NCBI GenBank assembly: GCA_016700175.1
Contig: CP065003.1
Span: 2,242,001 to 2,306,000, forward strand
DNA length: 64,000 bases
Source: Acidobacteriota bacterium
GTDB lineage: Bacteria; Acidobacteriota; Blastocatellia; Pyrinomonadales; Pyrinomonadaceae
Reading direction: 5' to 3'
In this document: positions 7,826-16,181 of the stretch, one piece after another
How positions within the stretch are numbered: position 1 is the stretch's first letter
Layout of the letters: every line of letters begins with the position of its first letter
Made by a program: the position numbers and the translations under genes
Notes under the pieces: generated by a model
What the model saw: only the letters and a program-made list of their open reading frames with translations
Database searches by the model: none
What the model was told of the DNA's origin: nothing

Positions 7826-8172
7826 GTAAACTGAACCTTAAGGAAATCAAGCAAAAACTGATCGAAGAGCGCGACACGATCCTCTCGAAACTCAGCACCA
7901 ATGACCTGTCGGTCGACGATTCGGAAACCCCGGATCCCGTGGATCTCGCGGTCCGGAATTATTCGAAGAACGTGATGCTCGCCGTTTCAGAAAACGAGTC
8001 GAAGCAGCTGACTCTGATCAACGAGGCTCTGGAGCGGATCGAAGACGATGAATACGGCCTTTGCCAGAACTGCGAGAGCGAGATCAATCCGAAGCGCCTG
8101 AATGCGGTTCCCTGGGCACGCTACTGCCTCGACTGCCAGCAACTTCTTGAACAAGGCCTTCTTGACGAGTAG
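7822..8172 (+). CDS. TraR/DksA-type C4 zinc-finger protein
   Basis: A 116-residue protein with an N-terminal helical part and a C-terminal DksA/TraR zinc finger (CQNCESEIN..ARYCLDCQ, four cysteines). DksA-family proteins bind the RNA polymerase secondary channel and modulate stringent-response transcription. It contains a TPDPVDLA segment seen in short DksA homologues. Its ATG overlaps the rlmH stop, which implies translational coupling. It is shorter than E. coli DksA, and the exact subgroup is not resolved. Confidence 0.85.
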   Translation: MSKLNLKEIKQKLIEERDTILSKLSTNDLSVDDSETPDPVDLAVRNYSKNVMLAVSENESKQLTLINEALERIEDDEYGLCQNCESEINPKRLNAVPWARYCLDCQQLLEQGLLDE

Positions 8173-8229
8173 TCCGGCCCTTTGATCTCCCTCGACCCCC
8201 TGGAAGATTGACGATCCGGTCCTCACCCG

Positions 8230-8961
8230 ATGATCGACAAGTTCCTCGATCCTATCCTGACGATCGCTTATCCGCGCGCCTGCCGCGTTTGCGGCGGAAG
8301 TGTGGAGTCGGTCTCGTACGGTCCCGCTTGCGCGGACTGCTGGGAATCGACAAGGATCTTCACCGGACGAGAGTCGTGCTGCTCGAAGTGCGGCCAGCTG
8401 ATCCCGACCGGGAGGTTCGATCTCTCTTCCCGATGTTCAGAATGTGTCGAGGACTTCTACGACCGCGCCGCAGCAGCAGCCGATTACCATTACGCTGCGC
8501 GGGCGGCGGTGCTTGCTCTGAAAGAAGAGCCCTTTCTCTCGAAAAAGGTGCGAAGCCTTCTGACAGGCCGATTCGACACTTCGGGCTTTCACGCCGCGAC
8601 AATGATCGTGCCGGTCCCTCTTTCGAAGCGAAGGCAGATCGAACGCGGATTCAACCAGGCGGAGCTGCTCGCAAGGGCGCTGGAAGATCACACCGGCATA
8701 CGATCGTCAGCGGATGTACTTGAAAGGACGGCGCACTTTGCGATGCACCGCGCCGGAATGGACAGAAAGGCAAGAGAAGGATCGGTGAACAAGGCGTTCG
8801 AAGTCAAAAAGCCCAAGCTCGTCAGAGAGGAAAGGATACTCCTGGTCGACGATGTCTTCACAACAGGATCAACCGCATCCGCCTGCGCAAAAACACTTAA
8901 GGCGTCCGGAGCAGCCGAGGTGAATATCCTCACTCTGGCCCGGACGCCCCATTTGATCTGA
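8230..8961 (+). CDS. ComF family phosphoribosyltransferase-like protein
   Basis: A 243-residue ComF-type protein. An N-terminal zinc-ribbon has paired cysteines (CRVCGG, CADC, CSKCG, CSEC). It is followed by a type I phosphoribosyltransferase fold with FNQAELLARAL and the PRPP-binding loop LLVDDVFTTGSTASAC. In competent bacteria ComF supports DNA uptake; in others its function is unclear. It lies 57 bp after the DksA-like gene and ends 12 bp from a convergent gene. Confidence 0.88.
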   Translation: MIDKFLDPILTIAYPRACRVCGGSVESVSYGPACADCWESTRIFTGRESCCSKCGQLIPTGRFDLSSRCSECVEDFYDRAAAAADYHYAARAAVLALKEEPFLSKKVRSLLTGRFDTSGFHAATMIVPVPLSKRRQIERGFNQAELLARALEDHTGIRSSADVLERTAHFAMHRAGMDRKAREGSVNKAFEVKKPKLVREERILLVDDVFTTGSTASACAKTLKASGAAEVNILTLARTPHLI

Positions 8962-8973
8962 TCCGACGGTCCG

Positions 8974-10935
8974 CTAAGGCGTGTCGTAGGCGGGTATCGG
9001 AAGGTCTCCGTTTGATCCGAACTGGGCGAATACAGATCCTGCCGAGCTTCTCTGGATGTACCACGTTCCGTTAGATTCGCGCCAGACGGCCACATCGTCC
9101 CGCCCGTCGCCGTCGTAATCTCCGGTAACGGGAACGTCGGTGGAAATACCCCACGACTCGTACCTGACCGTTCCGGTCCCCGACTGGAATATGTACCAGA
9201 TTCCCTCCGAAGGCCTGTAGACGGCGATGTCGTCCCGGCCGTCGCCGTCGTAATCTCCGCGGACGGGCAGGTCGGTCGAGATACCGAACTGAACCGCCGA
9301 AAAAGAACCGTTGGAGCTGTTCAGCCTGTACCAGACCCCGTTCGAAGGCCTGTACACTGAAATATCGTACGTTCCGTCCCCGTCGTAGTCGGCCGGGATC
9401 GGCTTGTCGGTGCTGACGCCGAACTGCACTGCCGAGAACGCGAGCGTGGTCGAGTCCATTTTGTACCAGATGCCGTTCGAAGGCCTGAACACGACGAACT
9501 CGGCTTTCGCATCACCGTCGAAGTCGCCTGCCGAAGGAACGTCTGTGCTAATGCCGAACTGGACCGCCTGGAACGTGCTGTCAGAGCTTCTGAATACGTA
9601 CCAGGTGCCGCTTGAGGGCCTGTAAACGGCTATATCGCTCTTGTCGTCGCCGTCAAAATCTTCAGCAACCGGGATGTCGGTCGAGATCCCGAACTGCTCG
9701 AAGCGTGGCTGTCCTGATTCGCTCTGATTGATATACCAGACGCCGTTCGAAGGCCTGAAAACGCTTAGGTCGGTTCGCGCATCGCCGTCGAAATCCGCCG
9801 AAGCGGTGATCCTGACGAGTTTTTCGACGGTCCCGCCTAGACCCACCAGGTAGAGCTCTCCGTTCTGGTCTTCTCCGAACGAAGAGATGTTACGCGTCGT
9901 GTTTTCGACAAGCTCGACGATGCCCGGGGCGACAAACCTCCAGAACTCGCCGCTGCAGTAATCGCCGAAAAGATACTCGCCGTCTCCGAAGGTCCTCAGC
10001 CCCCCGCGGTACCTGTATCCGCCCGTGATCGAACATCTCCCAGCTGAATGGGTGTATGTATGGATAGGAGCGTCGAAATCGTCCGGGTCGCAGAGGCCCG
10101 GATCCTGGTTCGTGCAATTATTGCCCTCATAAACACGCCAGCCGTAATTGCCCCCGTTGGTGACTATGTCGACTTCCTCGATCGAACCCTGTCCGACATC
10201 TCCGGCCCAAAGCTCGTTCGTTCCGCCGCGGTCGAAGGACCAGCGAAACGGATTCCTCAATCCGATAGCGTAGATCTCGTCCGCCCCGGGCTGACCAACG
10301 TAGGGATTGTCGGCGGGGTTCGTGTAAGGCGGATTCGCGTCGTTGCCCGAAACATCGACGGTGATCCTGAGCATCTTGCCGAGAAGGCTGTTGATATCCT
10401 GAGCACGGTTGTTCGGATCGAATGCCGATCCGCCGTCGCCCATTCCGATATAGAGATTGCCGTCGGGGCCGAACTCGATCATCCCGCCGTTGTGGTTCGA
10501 GAAATCCTGGGGAATGACGATGACGACGCGGCCGCTGTTCGGGTCGCCGACCGTGTTATTGTTGATCGCCCGGTAGCGCTCGATCACCGTAGCGCCGTCA
10601 CTCTGCCTCGTGTAGTTCACGAAAAAGTAACTGTTGGTTTCGAAGTCCGGATGGAACGCGAGCCCGAGCAGTCCACGCTCGCTTCCCGACTGGCTGACCT
10701 TCGAAGTCAGGTTGATAAAGTCGCTTACGGCGTAGCTGACCGGTTGGACCACCTTGATGATCCCCCTCTGCTGCACCACAAACACACGGTTCGAACCGTC
10801 TTTTGCGTGAGTGAGAAAAAGCGGCGAGCTCAACCCGGAAAGGAACGCCTGACGCTTTATATTGAGGCTACCTTGTGAGAACGCGGCAGCCGAAAACAAC
10901 ACGGCGCCCAATACAAACCCTAAAACTGCTTTCAT
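8974..10935 (-). CDS. Secreted PQQ-type sugar dehydrogenase with FG-GAP repeats
   Basis: A 653-residue exported protein. It has a signal peptide (about 1-20, LGFVLGAVLFSAAAFSQG) and then a glucose/sorbosone dehydrogenase beta-propeller (about 25-370, with LLGLAFHPDF, FSNHNGGMIEFGPDG, GMGDGG, GLRNPFRWSFDR and EEVDIVTNGGNYGWRVYEG). Six FG-GAP-like repeats of about 45 residues follow to the end. Each has a Ca-binding DxDGDxxxD loop and a VYRPSNGxWY core. The propeller family oxidises sugars with PQQ in the periplasm. The repeat tail is typical of acidobacterial secreted proteins. The substrate is unknown. Confidence 0.85.
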   Translation of the reverse strand: MKAVLGFVLGAVLFSAAAFSQGSLNIKRQAFLSGLSSPLFLTHAKDGSNRVFVVQQRGIIKVVQPVSYAVSDFINLTSKVSQSGSERGLLGLAFHPDFETNSYFFVNYTRQSDGATVIERYRAINNNTVGDPNSGRVVIVIPQDFSNHNGGMIEFGPDGNLYIGMGDGGSAFDPNNRAQDINSLLGKMLRITVDVSGNDANPPYTNPADNPYVGQPGADEIYAIGLRNPFRWSFDRGGTNELWAGDVGQGSIEEVDIVTNGGNYGWRVYEGNNCTNQDPGLCDPDDFDAPIHTYTHSAGRCSITGGYRYRGGLRTFGDGEYLFGDYCSGEFWRFVAPGIVELVENTTRNISSFGEDQNGELYLVGLGGTVEKLVRITASADFDGDARTDLSVFRPSNGVWYINQSESGQPRFEQFGISTDIPVAEDFDGDDKSDIAVYRPSSGTWYVFRSSDSTFQAVQFGISTDVPSAGDFDGDAKAEFVVFRPSNGIWYKMDSTTLAFSAVQFGVSTDKPIPADYDGDGTYDISVYRPSNGVWYRLNSSNGSFSAVQFGISTDLPVRGDYDGDGRDDIAVYRPSEGIWYIFQSGTGTVRYESWGISTDVPVTGDYDGDGRDDVAVWRESNGTWYIQRSSAGSVFAQFGSNGDLPIPAYDTP

Positions 10936-10971
10936 ATTTTGTTCCTGGAGACAGATCGAGGAAGAAGTTCT

Positions 10972-11406
10972 TCAAGGCTTCTCCGGCGCCGGCTTTGCCG
11001 GACCGAGCTTTCTGAGATCTTCCTCGGCACCCTCTGCAAACTTATCGAGGTCTTTCGACCTTGAACATCTTCCGTCCACGAGCCCACCTTGTTCGTCACT
11101 CTTAGCGAAAACAAGAAAACGGCCCCCTTCGGCAAACTGGGCCTCGAAGCGAGGGTTCTCGTGAACTGTGACGGTCACACTCGACTCTTCGACGCCCTTC
11201 CAGTACTTCTCCACTTTAAATTCGAAGATCTTTCGGTCTCCATCCTCGCGGGCTTTCTTTACGGTCCCTATAAAGACGGCTCTGGAAATTTCGTACTCAC
11301 GCTCGAAATCCGGAGTCGCACACCGGGCATTCCGCTCGTCAGCGATCGCGGACGGCAGCGAAACTGCCGTGGTCACAAGAACTGCCAAAAAGATAAGAGC
11401 CTTCAT
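10972..11406 (-). CDS. Small secreted NTR/TIMP-like protein
   Basis: A 144-residue protein with a signal peptide (about 1-23, ending AIADE). The mature region has a TIMP/NTR-like pattern: RAVFIGTVKKA, then FKVEKYWKG, VTVHENP, GGRFLVFAKSDE and a late Cys (DGRCSRS) that could pair with the Cys after the signal (RCATP). Such bacterial OB-fold secreted proteins have no firm function. It lies 36 bp upstream of the sugar dehydrogenase on the same strand, so the two may be co-transcribed. The family call is by pattern and tentative. Confidence 0.55.
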   Translation of the reverse strand: MKALIFLAVLVTTAVSLPSAIADERNARCATPDFEREYEISRAVFIGTVKKAREDGDRKIFEFKVEKYWKGVEESSVTVTVHENPRFEAQFAEGGRFLVFAKSDEQGGLVDGRCSRSKDLDKFAEGAEEDLRKLGPAKPAPEKP

Positions 11407-11468
11407 TGAATCAGAAGGAGGAGAACCGAAGCGAAAATGATATCAGCATACGACCCCTTAGGCGAACG

Positions 11469-12545
11469 CTAGATCCGGTACGGAACCTTCCTCCCATCCT
11501 TTGCGGATACGTGTTCGCCCGTGTTCTGAAGCCGTATGTTCACGTCTGCGGTCAGGTCCGTCGCCGACCGCTCGCCCCGCTGAAGGTGAAAATGCCCCGC
11601 GGCTGCGATCATCGCCGCGTTGTCGGTCGAAAGATGCTTCGAAGGGAAATATACAGTGACGCCGAGCGATTCTGCGAGCTTCTCCGAGGCCGTTCTGAGT
11701 GTTTCATTGCAGGCTACGCCGCCGGCGACGATCAGCACCTTCGGCCTCAGTTCCTTCGCAAGCTTGCGAGTGTTCTTGAGAAGAGTGCGAACGGCCGTGT
11801 CCTGAAAGCTGGCGCAGATGTCCTTGATCTCGTTCGAAGGCTCTTCGCCTTCTTTCACCGGTTCGATCCCGTTCTCCCGAAGGTACCTGACAACCGCTGT
11901 TTTCAGGCCGCTGAAGCTAAAGTCCGGCTTTCCGTCGGAGATCTTGGCGATAGGAAAGCGGATCGCTTTCGGATCGCCTTCACGGGCGTATCTCTCGATC
12001 ACGGGGCCGCCCGGATATCCCAGGCCGAGCATTTTCGCGACCTTGTCGAACGCCTCCCCAGCGGCATCGTCACGCGTCCTGGAAAGCAGTTCATACTTAC
12101 CCGGCTCGGGAGCGAGAAAGAGGTTCGTATGACCCCCGGAAACGATCAGAGCCATAGCGGGATATTCGATCGGAGGGTTCTCGAAGACGACGGAAAAGAA
12201 ATGGCCCTCGATGTGGTTGACGCCGATGAAAGGTATGCCGAGGCCCATTGCCAGCGCTTTCGCGTAGTTCACGCCGACAAGCAGCGAACCGATCAGGCCC
12301 GGCCCGTTGGTCACGGCGACCGCATCGATATCGCCGATTGCGACTCCCGCCTTCTCAAGTGCCTCGTCTACCACCGGATCGATCTTCAGGAGATGCTCGC
12401 GCGAAGCGATCTCGGGAACGACGCCGCCGAACTGACGATGGATGTCGATCTGCGACGAGATCACAGACGAAAGGATCCGTCTGCCGTCCTCGACTACTGC
12501 CGCCGCGGTCTCGTCGCACGAGCTCTCTATTCCAAGTACAAGCAC
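11469..12545 (-). CDS. tsaD: tRNA N6-adenosine threonylcarbamoyltransferase
   Basis: TsaD transfers the threonylcarbamoyl group to A37 of ANN-decoding tRNAs. The protein starts [18 protein letters not shown] and contains the metal-binding HIEGH motif, [14 protein letters not shown], and a C-terminal [11 protein letters not shown] with STDNAAMIA. It has about 358 residues from a GTG at 12545. That start is preferred over an in-frame TTG 36 nt upstream, because family members begin right at the beta-strand before GIE(T/S)SCDE. No strong ribosome-binding site is seen. It is divergent from the PadR gene. Confidence 0.95.
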   Translation of the reverse strand: MLVLGIESSCDETAAAVVEDGRRILSSVISSQIDIHRQFGGVVPEIASREHLLKIDPVVDEALEKAGVAIGDIDAVAVTNGPGLIGSLLVGVNYAKALAMGLGIPFIGVNHIEGHFFSVVFENPPIEYPAMALIVSGGHTNLFLAPEPGKYELLSRTRDDAAGEAFDKVAKMLGLGYPGGPVIERYAREGDPKAIRFPIAKISDGKPDFSFSGLKTAVVRYLRENGIEPVKEGEEPSNEIKDICASFQDTAVRTLLKNTRKLAKELRPKVLIVAGGVACNETLRTASEKLAESLGVTVYFPSKHLSTDNAAMIAAAGHFHLQRGERSATDLTADVNIRLQNTGEHVSAKDGRKVPYRI

Positions 12546-12655
12546 ATTACCGATTTTACGGTCGCGGAATCGGACGCACAAGGACGCGCTTGACTAGCGC
12601 CCAGAGCTTACATAACGTAAGACAATAACCCAGACCTTAGACTTTGGAGTGTGCG

Positions 12656-12955
12656 ATGAACGAATATGAATTTCCGGCCCTTTCGGGGATCGAGTACCTT
12701 GTGATGGAAATGCTTGAGCGCAACGGCGAAATGTTCGGTCTGGAAATGGTCGATGCGTCCGGCGGCGAGCTCAAGAAAGGCACGATCTACGTCACTCTTG
12801 GAAGAATGGCCGACAAGGGTCTTGTGGATTCGAGAACTGAATCGGAATCGCATTCCGCGAGCCAAAAACGCCTGTACTCGCCGACCGAGTATGGAAAGCG
12901 TGTTTTCAAGGCTCAGGAGATCGCTCTCAAGTATCTGAACATGGGCGCCTGGTAA
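12656..12955 (+). CDS. PadR family transcriptional regulator
   Basis: A 99-residue protein with a PadR winged helix: YLVMEMLERNGEMFGLEMV, KKGTIYVTLGRMADKGLVDSR and KRLYSPTEYGKRVF. PadR proteins are mostly repressors of nearby stress or efflux genes. GGAG lies 6 nt before the ATG at 12656. It lacks a long C-terminal dimerisation helix and is at the small end of the family. dps follows with its own promoter 12 bp after the stop, so PadR may or may not act on it. Confidence 0.85.
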   Translation: MNEYEFPALSGIEYLVMEMLERNGEMFGLEMVDASGGELKKGTIYVTLGRMADKGLVDSRTESESHSASQKRLYSPTEYGKRVFKAQEIALKYLNMGAW

Positions 12956-12966
12956 GCAACGGCGTC

Positions 12967-12995
12967 TTGACTTCGCATCTTATTAGAATTAGAAT
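12967..12995 (+). promoter_or_regulatory. dps promoter
   Basis: TTGACT and TAGAAT with exactly 17 bp between them, 27 nt before the dps start codon. The -10 overlaps a palindromic operator. Confidence 0.75.
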
Positions 12996-13003
12996 AATTC
13001 TAA
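12989..13003 (+). promoter_or_regulatory. PerR/Fur-like operator over the dps -10
   Basis: TTAGAATAATTCTAA is a perfect 7-1-7 inverted repeat and matches the PerR box TTATAATNATTATAA at all but two positions. A further half-site TTAGAAT lies at 12983-12989. Its position over the -10 box would allow repression released by peroxide, as known for PerR control of dps genes. The regulator itself is not in this window. Confidence 0.6.
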
Positions 13004-13022
13004 ATTGGAGGAGTTGATAATA

Positions 13023-13499
13023 ATGCACGAAACAAAAATCGATATAGAAAAAGACAAAAGAGAACAGGTGATCGCAATGCTCAACGCACGGCTTTCGGAT
13101 TCGATCGATCTGAAGTCGCAGGCGAAACAGGCTCACTGGAACGTGAAGGGACCGAGCTTCATCGCGCTTCACGAGCTCTTCGACCAGGTAGCCGGCGAGG
13201 TTGAAGGTTATACGGATATGATCGCGGAGCGCGTTACGTCGCTCGGAGGAACGGCTGAAGGAACGGTCCGCGTTGCGGCCGAGAAATCTTCGCTGAAGCA
13301 GTATCCGATGGAGATAGCGGACGGCCGCGACCACGTCGAAGCCCTTTCCGCGGCGCTGGCGGAATACGCAAAAGCGAACCGCGCGAACATCGAGGACGCA
13401 GACGAGGCCGGTGATCTCGTGACCGCTGACCTTTTCACAGAGATTGCGCGCGGAACCGACAAGCTCTTGTGGTTCGTCGAGGCTCACGTCCAGTCGTAG
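13023..13499 (+). CDS. dps: Dps-family ferritin-like DNA protection protein
   Basis: A 158-residue Dps, forming a dodecamer that oxidises and stores iron with peroxide and may coat DNA. The inter-subunit ferroxidase residues are visible in QAHWNVKGPSFIALHELFDQ (His, His, Asp) and in the following EVEGYTDMIAER. The ATG at 13023 is preceded by GGAGGAG 9 nt upstream. It has its own promoter with a PerR-like operator and its own terminator, so it is monocistronic. Confidence 0.93.
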   Translation: MHETKIDIEKDKREQVIAMLNARLSDSIDLKSQAKQAHWNVKGPSFIALHELFDQVAGEVEGYTDMIAERVTSLGGTAEGTVRVAAEKSSLKQYPMEIADGRDHVEALSAALAEYAKANRANIEDADEAGDLVTADLFTEIARGTDKLLWFVEAHVQS

Positions 13500-13517
13500 A
13501 TCGAATTTATTTTTTTT

Positions 13518-13553
13518 TGGAGAGGCTGTCCGAAAGGACGGTCTCTTTTTTTG
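13518..13553 (+). terminator. dps terminator
   Basis: A GAGA..GTCC arm and GGAC..TCTC arm enclose a GAAA tetraloop and are followed by a run of seven T. It starts 18 bp after the dps stop. Confidence 0.75.
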
Positions 13554-13600
13554 TTGTTGGGAATCGAGATACTCGACTGGCAGGAACTCAGGAGCTATCA

Positions 13601-13722
13601 GTTGCCCCCCGCTTCAGCGGGGGGACAGGGCTGTAGAACGACAATTTGGGGCTTTAGCCCCAATGGCAGCCGGCCAAAGGTGTAGGTTGCGCCGTGATCC
13701 CCCGCTGAAGCTGGGGGGCAAC
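13601..13722. repeat. 122-bp palindromic element with 25-bp inverted ends
   Basis: The left end GTTGCCCCCCGCTTCAGCGG and right end CCGCTGAAGCTGGGGGGCAA are inverted copies with one small indel each. Each end is itself a hairpin, and a third perfect hairpin (TTGGGGCT/AGCCCCAA) lies in the middle. It resembles a REP/BIME or MITE unit. A half-unit of the same family (GCGCTTTAGCGGGGGGCAAC) is at about 25407-25426. Confidence 0.65.
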
Positions 13723-13759
13723 TTCTGAAACCGCAAAATTCGTAGGACTTACTTGACTG

Positions 13760-14185
13760 TTAGCTGTTCGTCTGTTCAGCCGCTCCGGACGGGACCTCTA
13801 CGGGCTCCTTCTTCGGCCCGTTCGGCCTCGTGAGGATGAACACAGTCGACCAGACCGCGAGCGCCGCGACGATCCCCTTCAGTACGATGTGATAGTCGTA
13901 GAAGAACAAGGTGTAGCTGTACATCGGGACGATGAGCGCCATCGAAAAGAACTTCGCACGCGGAGCGATCGCGCCATGCTGGCGCCAGTCGCGGATCAGC
14001 TTTCCGAACATCTTGTGATTGAGAAGCCATTGGTGAAGGCGCTCGGAACTCTTGGAGAAAAAGAAAGCGGCGAGTAGCAGGAACGGCGTCGTCGGCAGAA
14101 GCGGCAGGAACGCCCCGATGAACCCGAGGCCCACCGCGACAATGCCGAGGGTAAGGAAGATGAATCTTTTGGTGCTTCTTAACAT
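13760..14185 (-). CDS. YbaN family (DUF454) membrane protein
   Basis: A 141-residue inner membrane protein of the YbaN/DUF454 family. The signature is the N-terminal segment LGIVAVGLGFIGAFLPLLPTTPFLLLAAFFFSKSS and then HQWLLNHKMFGKLIRDW. There are two further hydrophobic segments (about 72-90 and 95-115). The family function is unknown. It lies 3 bp after the M20 peptidase stop on the same strand, so the two form an operon. Confidence 0.9.
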   Translation of the reverse strand: MLRSTKRFIFLTLGIVAVGLGFIGAFLPLLPTTPFLLLAAFFFSKSSERLHQWLLNHKMFGKLIRDWRQHGAIAPRAKFFSMALIVPMYSYTLFFYDYHIVLKGIVAALAVWSTVFILTRPNGPKKEPVEVPSGAAEQTNS

Positions 14186-14188
14186 TGA

Positions 14189-15493
14189 TTACTGCGCGGC
14201 CGGATAATCAAAGACGATGTTGCAGAACGCTTTGACTCCCACATCGAGCCGGCTGTCATCGAGGTAAAAGTCCGGCGTGTGATGCCCGGCCGCTTCCCTC
14301 GGATCCTTGCCCAAAGGCATCCCGCCCAGGAAGAAATAGAACGAAGGCGCCTTCGTGCCGAAATACGAGAAATCTTCCGCACCCGTCGTCCATTCTCTTT
14401 CAAAGACGTTCGCCTTGCCCGCCGCCTTCTCGAGCGAGGGAAGCATACGCTTTACAAGCTCCGGGGTGTTGTACGTGACAAGCGTCTTTGTGTCGATCTC
14501 GACCGTGGCGGTTGCTCCGGCGCTCTCGGCGATCGTCTTCACCATATGCCGGATGCGCTCGTGGACCTCTTTCTGCATCGCCGGGTCGAGCGTGCGGATC
14601 GTCCCGGCCATCTCGAGCTGTTCCGGGATGATGTTCTCGCGGACCCCCGCGTTGATCTTCCCTACCGTGATAACGACCGGAGCCGTGGTAAGCCTCGACT
14701 GCCGGCTGACGATGGTCTGCAGTCCGTTGATGATCTGCGTCGCCGTGACGATCGGGTCGACGCCGTCCCAGGGAGCCGATCCGTGCGCCTGCTTTCCTTT
14801 CACGGTGACCTTGAACCAGTCGGACGAGGCCATCGCCGCGCCGGACTTGTATCCGATCTTGCCGATCTCGGTCTGCGAGTTGATGTGAAGCCCGAAGATC
14901 GCGTCGATCTTCGGATCGTCCATCACGCCCTCTTCGACCATCAGAGGCGCTCCGCCTTCCTCGCCGGCGGGAGGCCCTTCTTCCGCGGGTTGGAAGATGA
15001 ACACCACCTTGCCGGTGAGCTCGTCCTTCATTCCCGTGAGGACTTCCGCAGTTCCCATCAATATCGCGATGTGCGTGTCGTGCCCGCAGGCGTGCATCAC
15101 GGGCACCGTCTGGCCGTTGTAATCGGCGGTCACTTTTGAAGCGAAAGGCAGATCGACCCTCTCTTTGACCGGAAGCGCATCCATATCGGCGCGAAGGCCG
15201 ATCACGGGTCCCGGCTTACCGCTGTCGAGGATCGCGACGACGCCCGTTTTCGCGATGCCGGTCCTGACGTCGAGTCCTAGCTTACGAAGGAAATCCGCGA
15301 CGTACTTCGCCGTCTCGAACTCCCGGTTCGAAAGCTCCGGATTCTCGTGGAAATGGCGGCGCCATTCGACCAGCTTCGGCTTGATCCTTTCGGCGGCGAC
15401 GGCGATCTCGCCGCTCATATCCTTCGGCTCCGCCTGGACCGTGACGGAGAGGTATGCGGTCAGAATTATCGCAACGAACAGGGCTCGTTTCAT
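14189..15493 (-). CDS. Secreted M20 family amidohydrolase
   Basis: A 434-residue M20D-type metallohydrolase (hippurate or N-acyl-amino-acid amidohydrolase type) with a signal peptide (RALFVAIILTAYLSVTVQAE). Metal-site motifs are MHACGHDTHIAILMG and QPAEEGPPAGEEGG. A dimerisation domain lies in the middle (KVTVKGKQAHGSAPWDGVDP), and TGAEDFSYF is near the end. The ATG at 15493 is preferred over an upstream in-frame start because it begins the signal peptide. The actual substrate is unknown. Confidence 0.9.
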   Translation of the reverse strand: MKRALFVAIILTAYLSVTVQAEPKDMSGEIAVAAERIKPKLVEWRRHFHENPELSNREFETAKYVADFLRKLGLDVRTGIAKTGVVAILDSGKPGPVIGLRADMDALPVKERVDLPFASKVTADYNGQTVPVMHACGHDTHIAILMGTAEVLTGMKDELTGKVVFIFQPAEEGPPAGEEGGAPLMVEEGVMDDPKIDAIFGLHINSQTEIGKIGYKSGAAMASSDWFKVTVKGKQAHGSAPWDGVDPIVTATQIINGLQTIVSRQSRLTTAPVVITVGKINAGVRENIIPEQLEMAGTIRTLDPAMQKEVHERIRHMVKTIAESAGATATVEIDTKTLVTYNTPELVKRMLPSLEKAAGKANVFEREWTTGAEDFSYFGTKAPSFYFFLGGMPLGKDPREAAGHHTPDFYLDDSRLDVGVKAFCNIVFDYPAAQ

Positions 15494-16181
15494 ATGATCT
15501 TCTCTCAAGGCCGTGAACTGATTATTTTGACCGCCGGGGAGTGAAACGTCAATCTCGGCAAAAGACATTGGCCAGTGCTCAATGACCATTGGCCAATGAG
15601 ATCAGTAACGGGAACGGTAATGGCCGGCCCGCCATTGACCAATGATCGGTGAGCATCGGGCATTGACGCGCGCCATAGGCGCGAAATGTTAATAGCAGTG
15701 CGGCACACCCGAGAGCCCCGGCTCCGTAGGAGCCAAATGTCTGTAGCCCGCGCAGCGACGACCTGCCTATAGCCGTGGGCAAGCCCGAAGGGCGCAGCCC
15801 ACGGTATTCGTCGCATCATTCACGCATTGCGAAGCGATTGCGTGATCCCGCATCGCCTGGATGCTTCTTGGAACTTGGAACCTGGAACTTGGAACTATCT
15901 TCGGTAGCCCTCGCTCACGCTCGGGCTTCGGACACCTATCATTGAACCTTGAACCTTGAACTTGGAACTATCTTCGGTAGCCCTCCCCGACGGTCGGGCT
16001 TTCGGACACGGCCACTGCCGTTCGCTCCGCCGAATTTGGCTGTGGCGACAAGCCGCTTTGGGCTACGAATCAGTTAGGAGTTTAATGACCTTCTGGGAAG
16101 TGAATCAGAAGAACGATCCCACGCGCTAGTGTTCAATGGCCTGAGAGTCGTCGAATCTCTTTTGCACGTTTCAAATTGCTA
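15494..16181. repeat. Gene-free repeat region
   Basis: There is no coding region. It holds repeats of CATTGGCCAATGA type (about 15560-15665), a GGCTCCGTAGGAGCC palindrome (15719-15733), one copy of a dispersed 140-bp module (15749-15897), and twice-repeated TTGGAACTATCTTCGGTAGC units with CTTGAACCTTGAAC runs (15880-15990). These families recur near 18650 and 30680. Confidence 0.75.
15749..15897. repeat. Dispersed module, copy 1
   Basis: Sequence starting CGCGCAGCGACGACCTGCC, containing the hairpin GTGGGC..GCCCAC around AAGCCCGAAGGGCGCA, then GTCGCATCATTC, GCGAAGCGATTGCGTGATCC and CCTGGAACTTGGAAC runs. It is nearly identical in order to copies at 18653-18790 and 30681-30827. Confidence 0.8.

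Noticed and set aside
11406..12593. 395-codon open frame on the plus strand opposite tsaD
   Set aside because: It is a shadow of tsaD, which has clear motifs on the minus strand.
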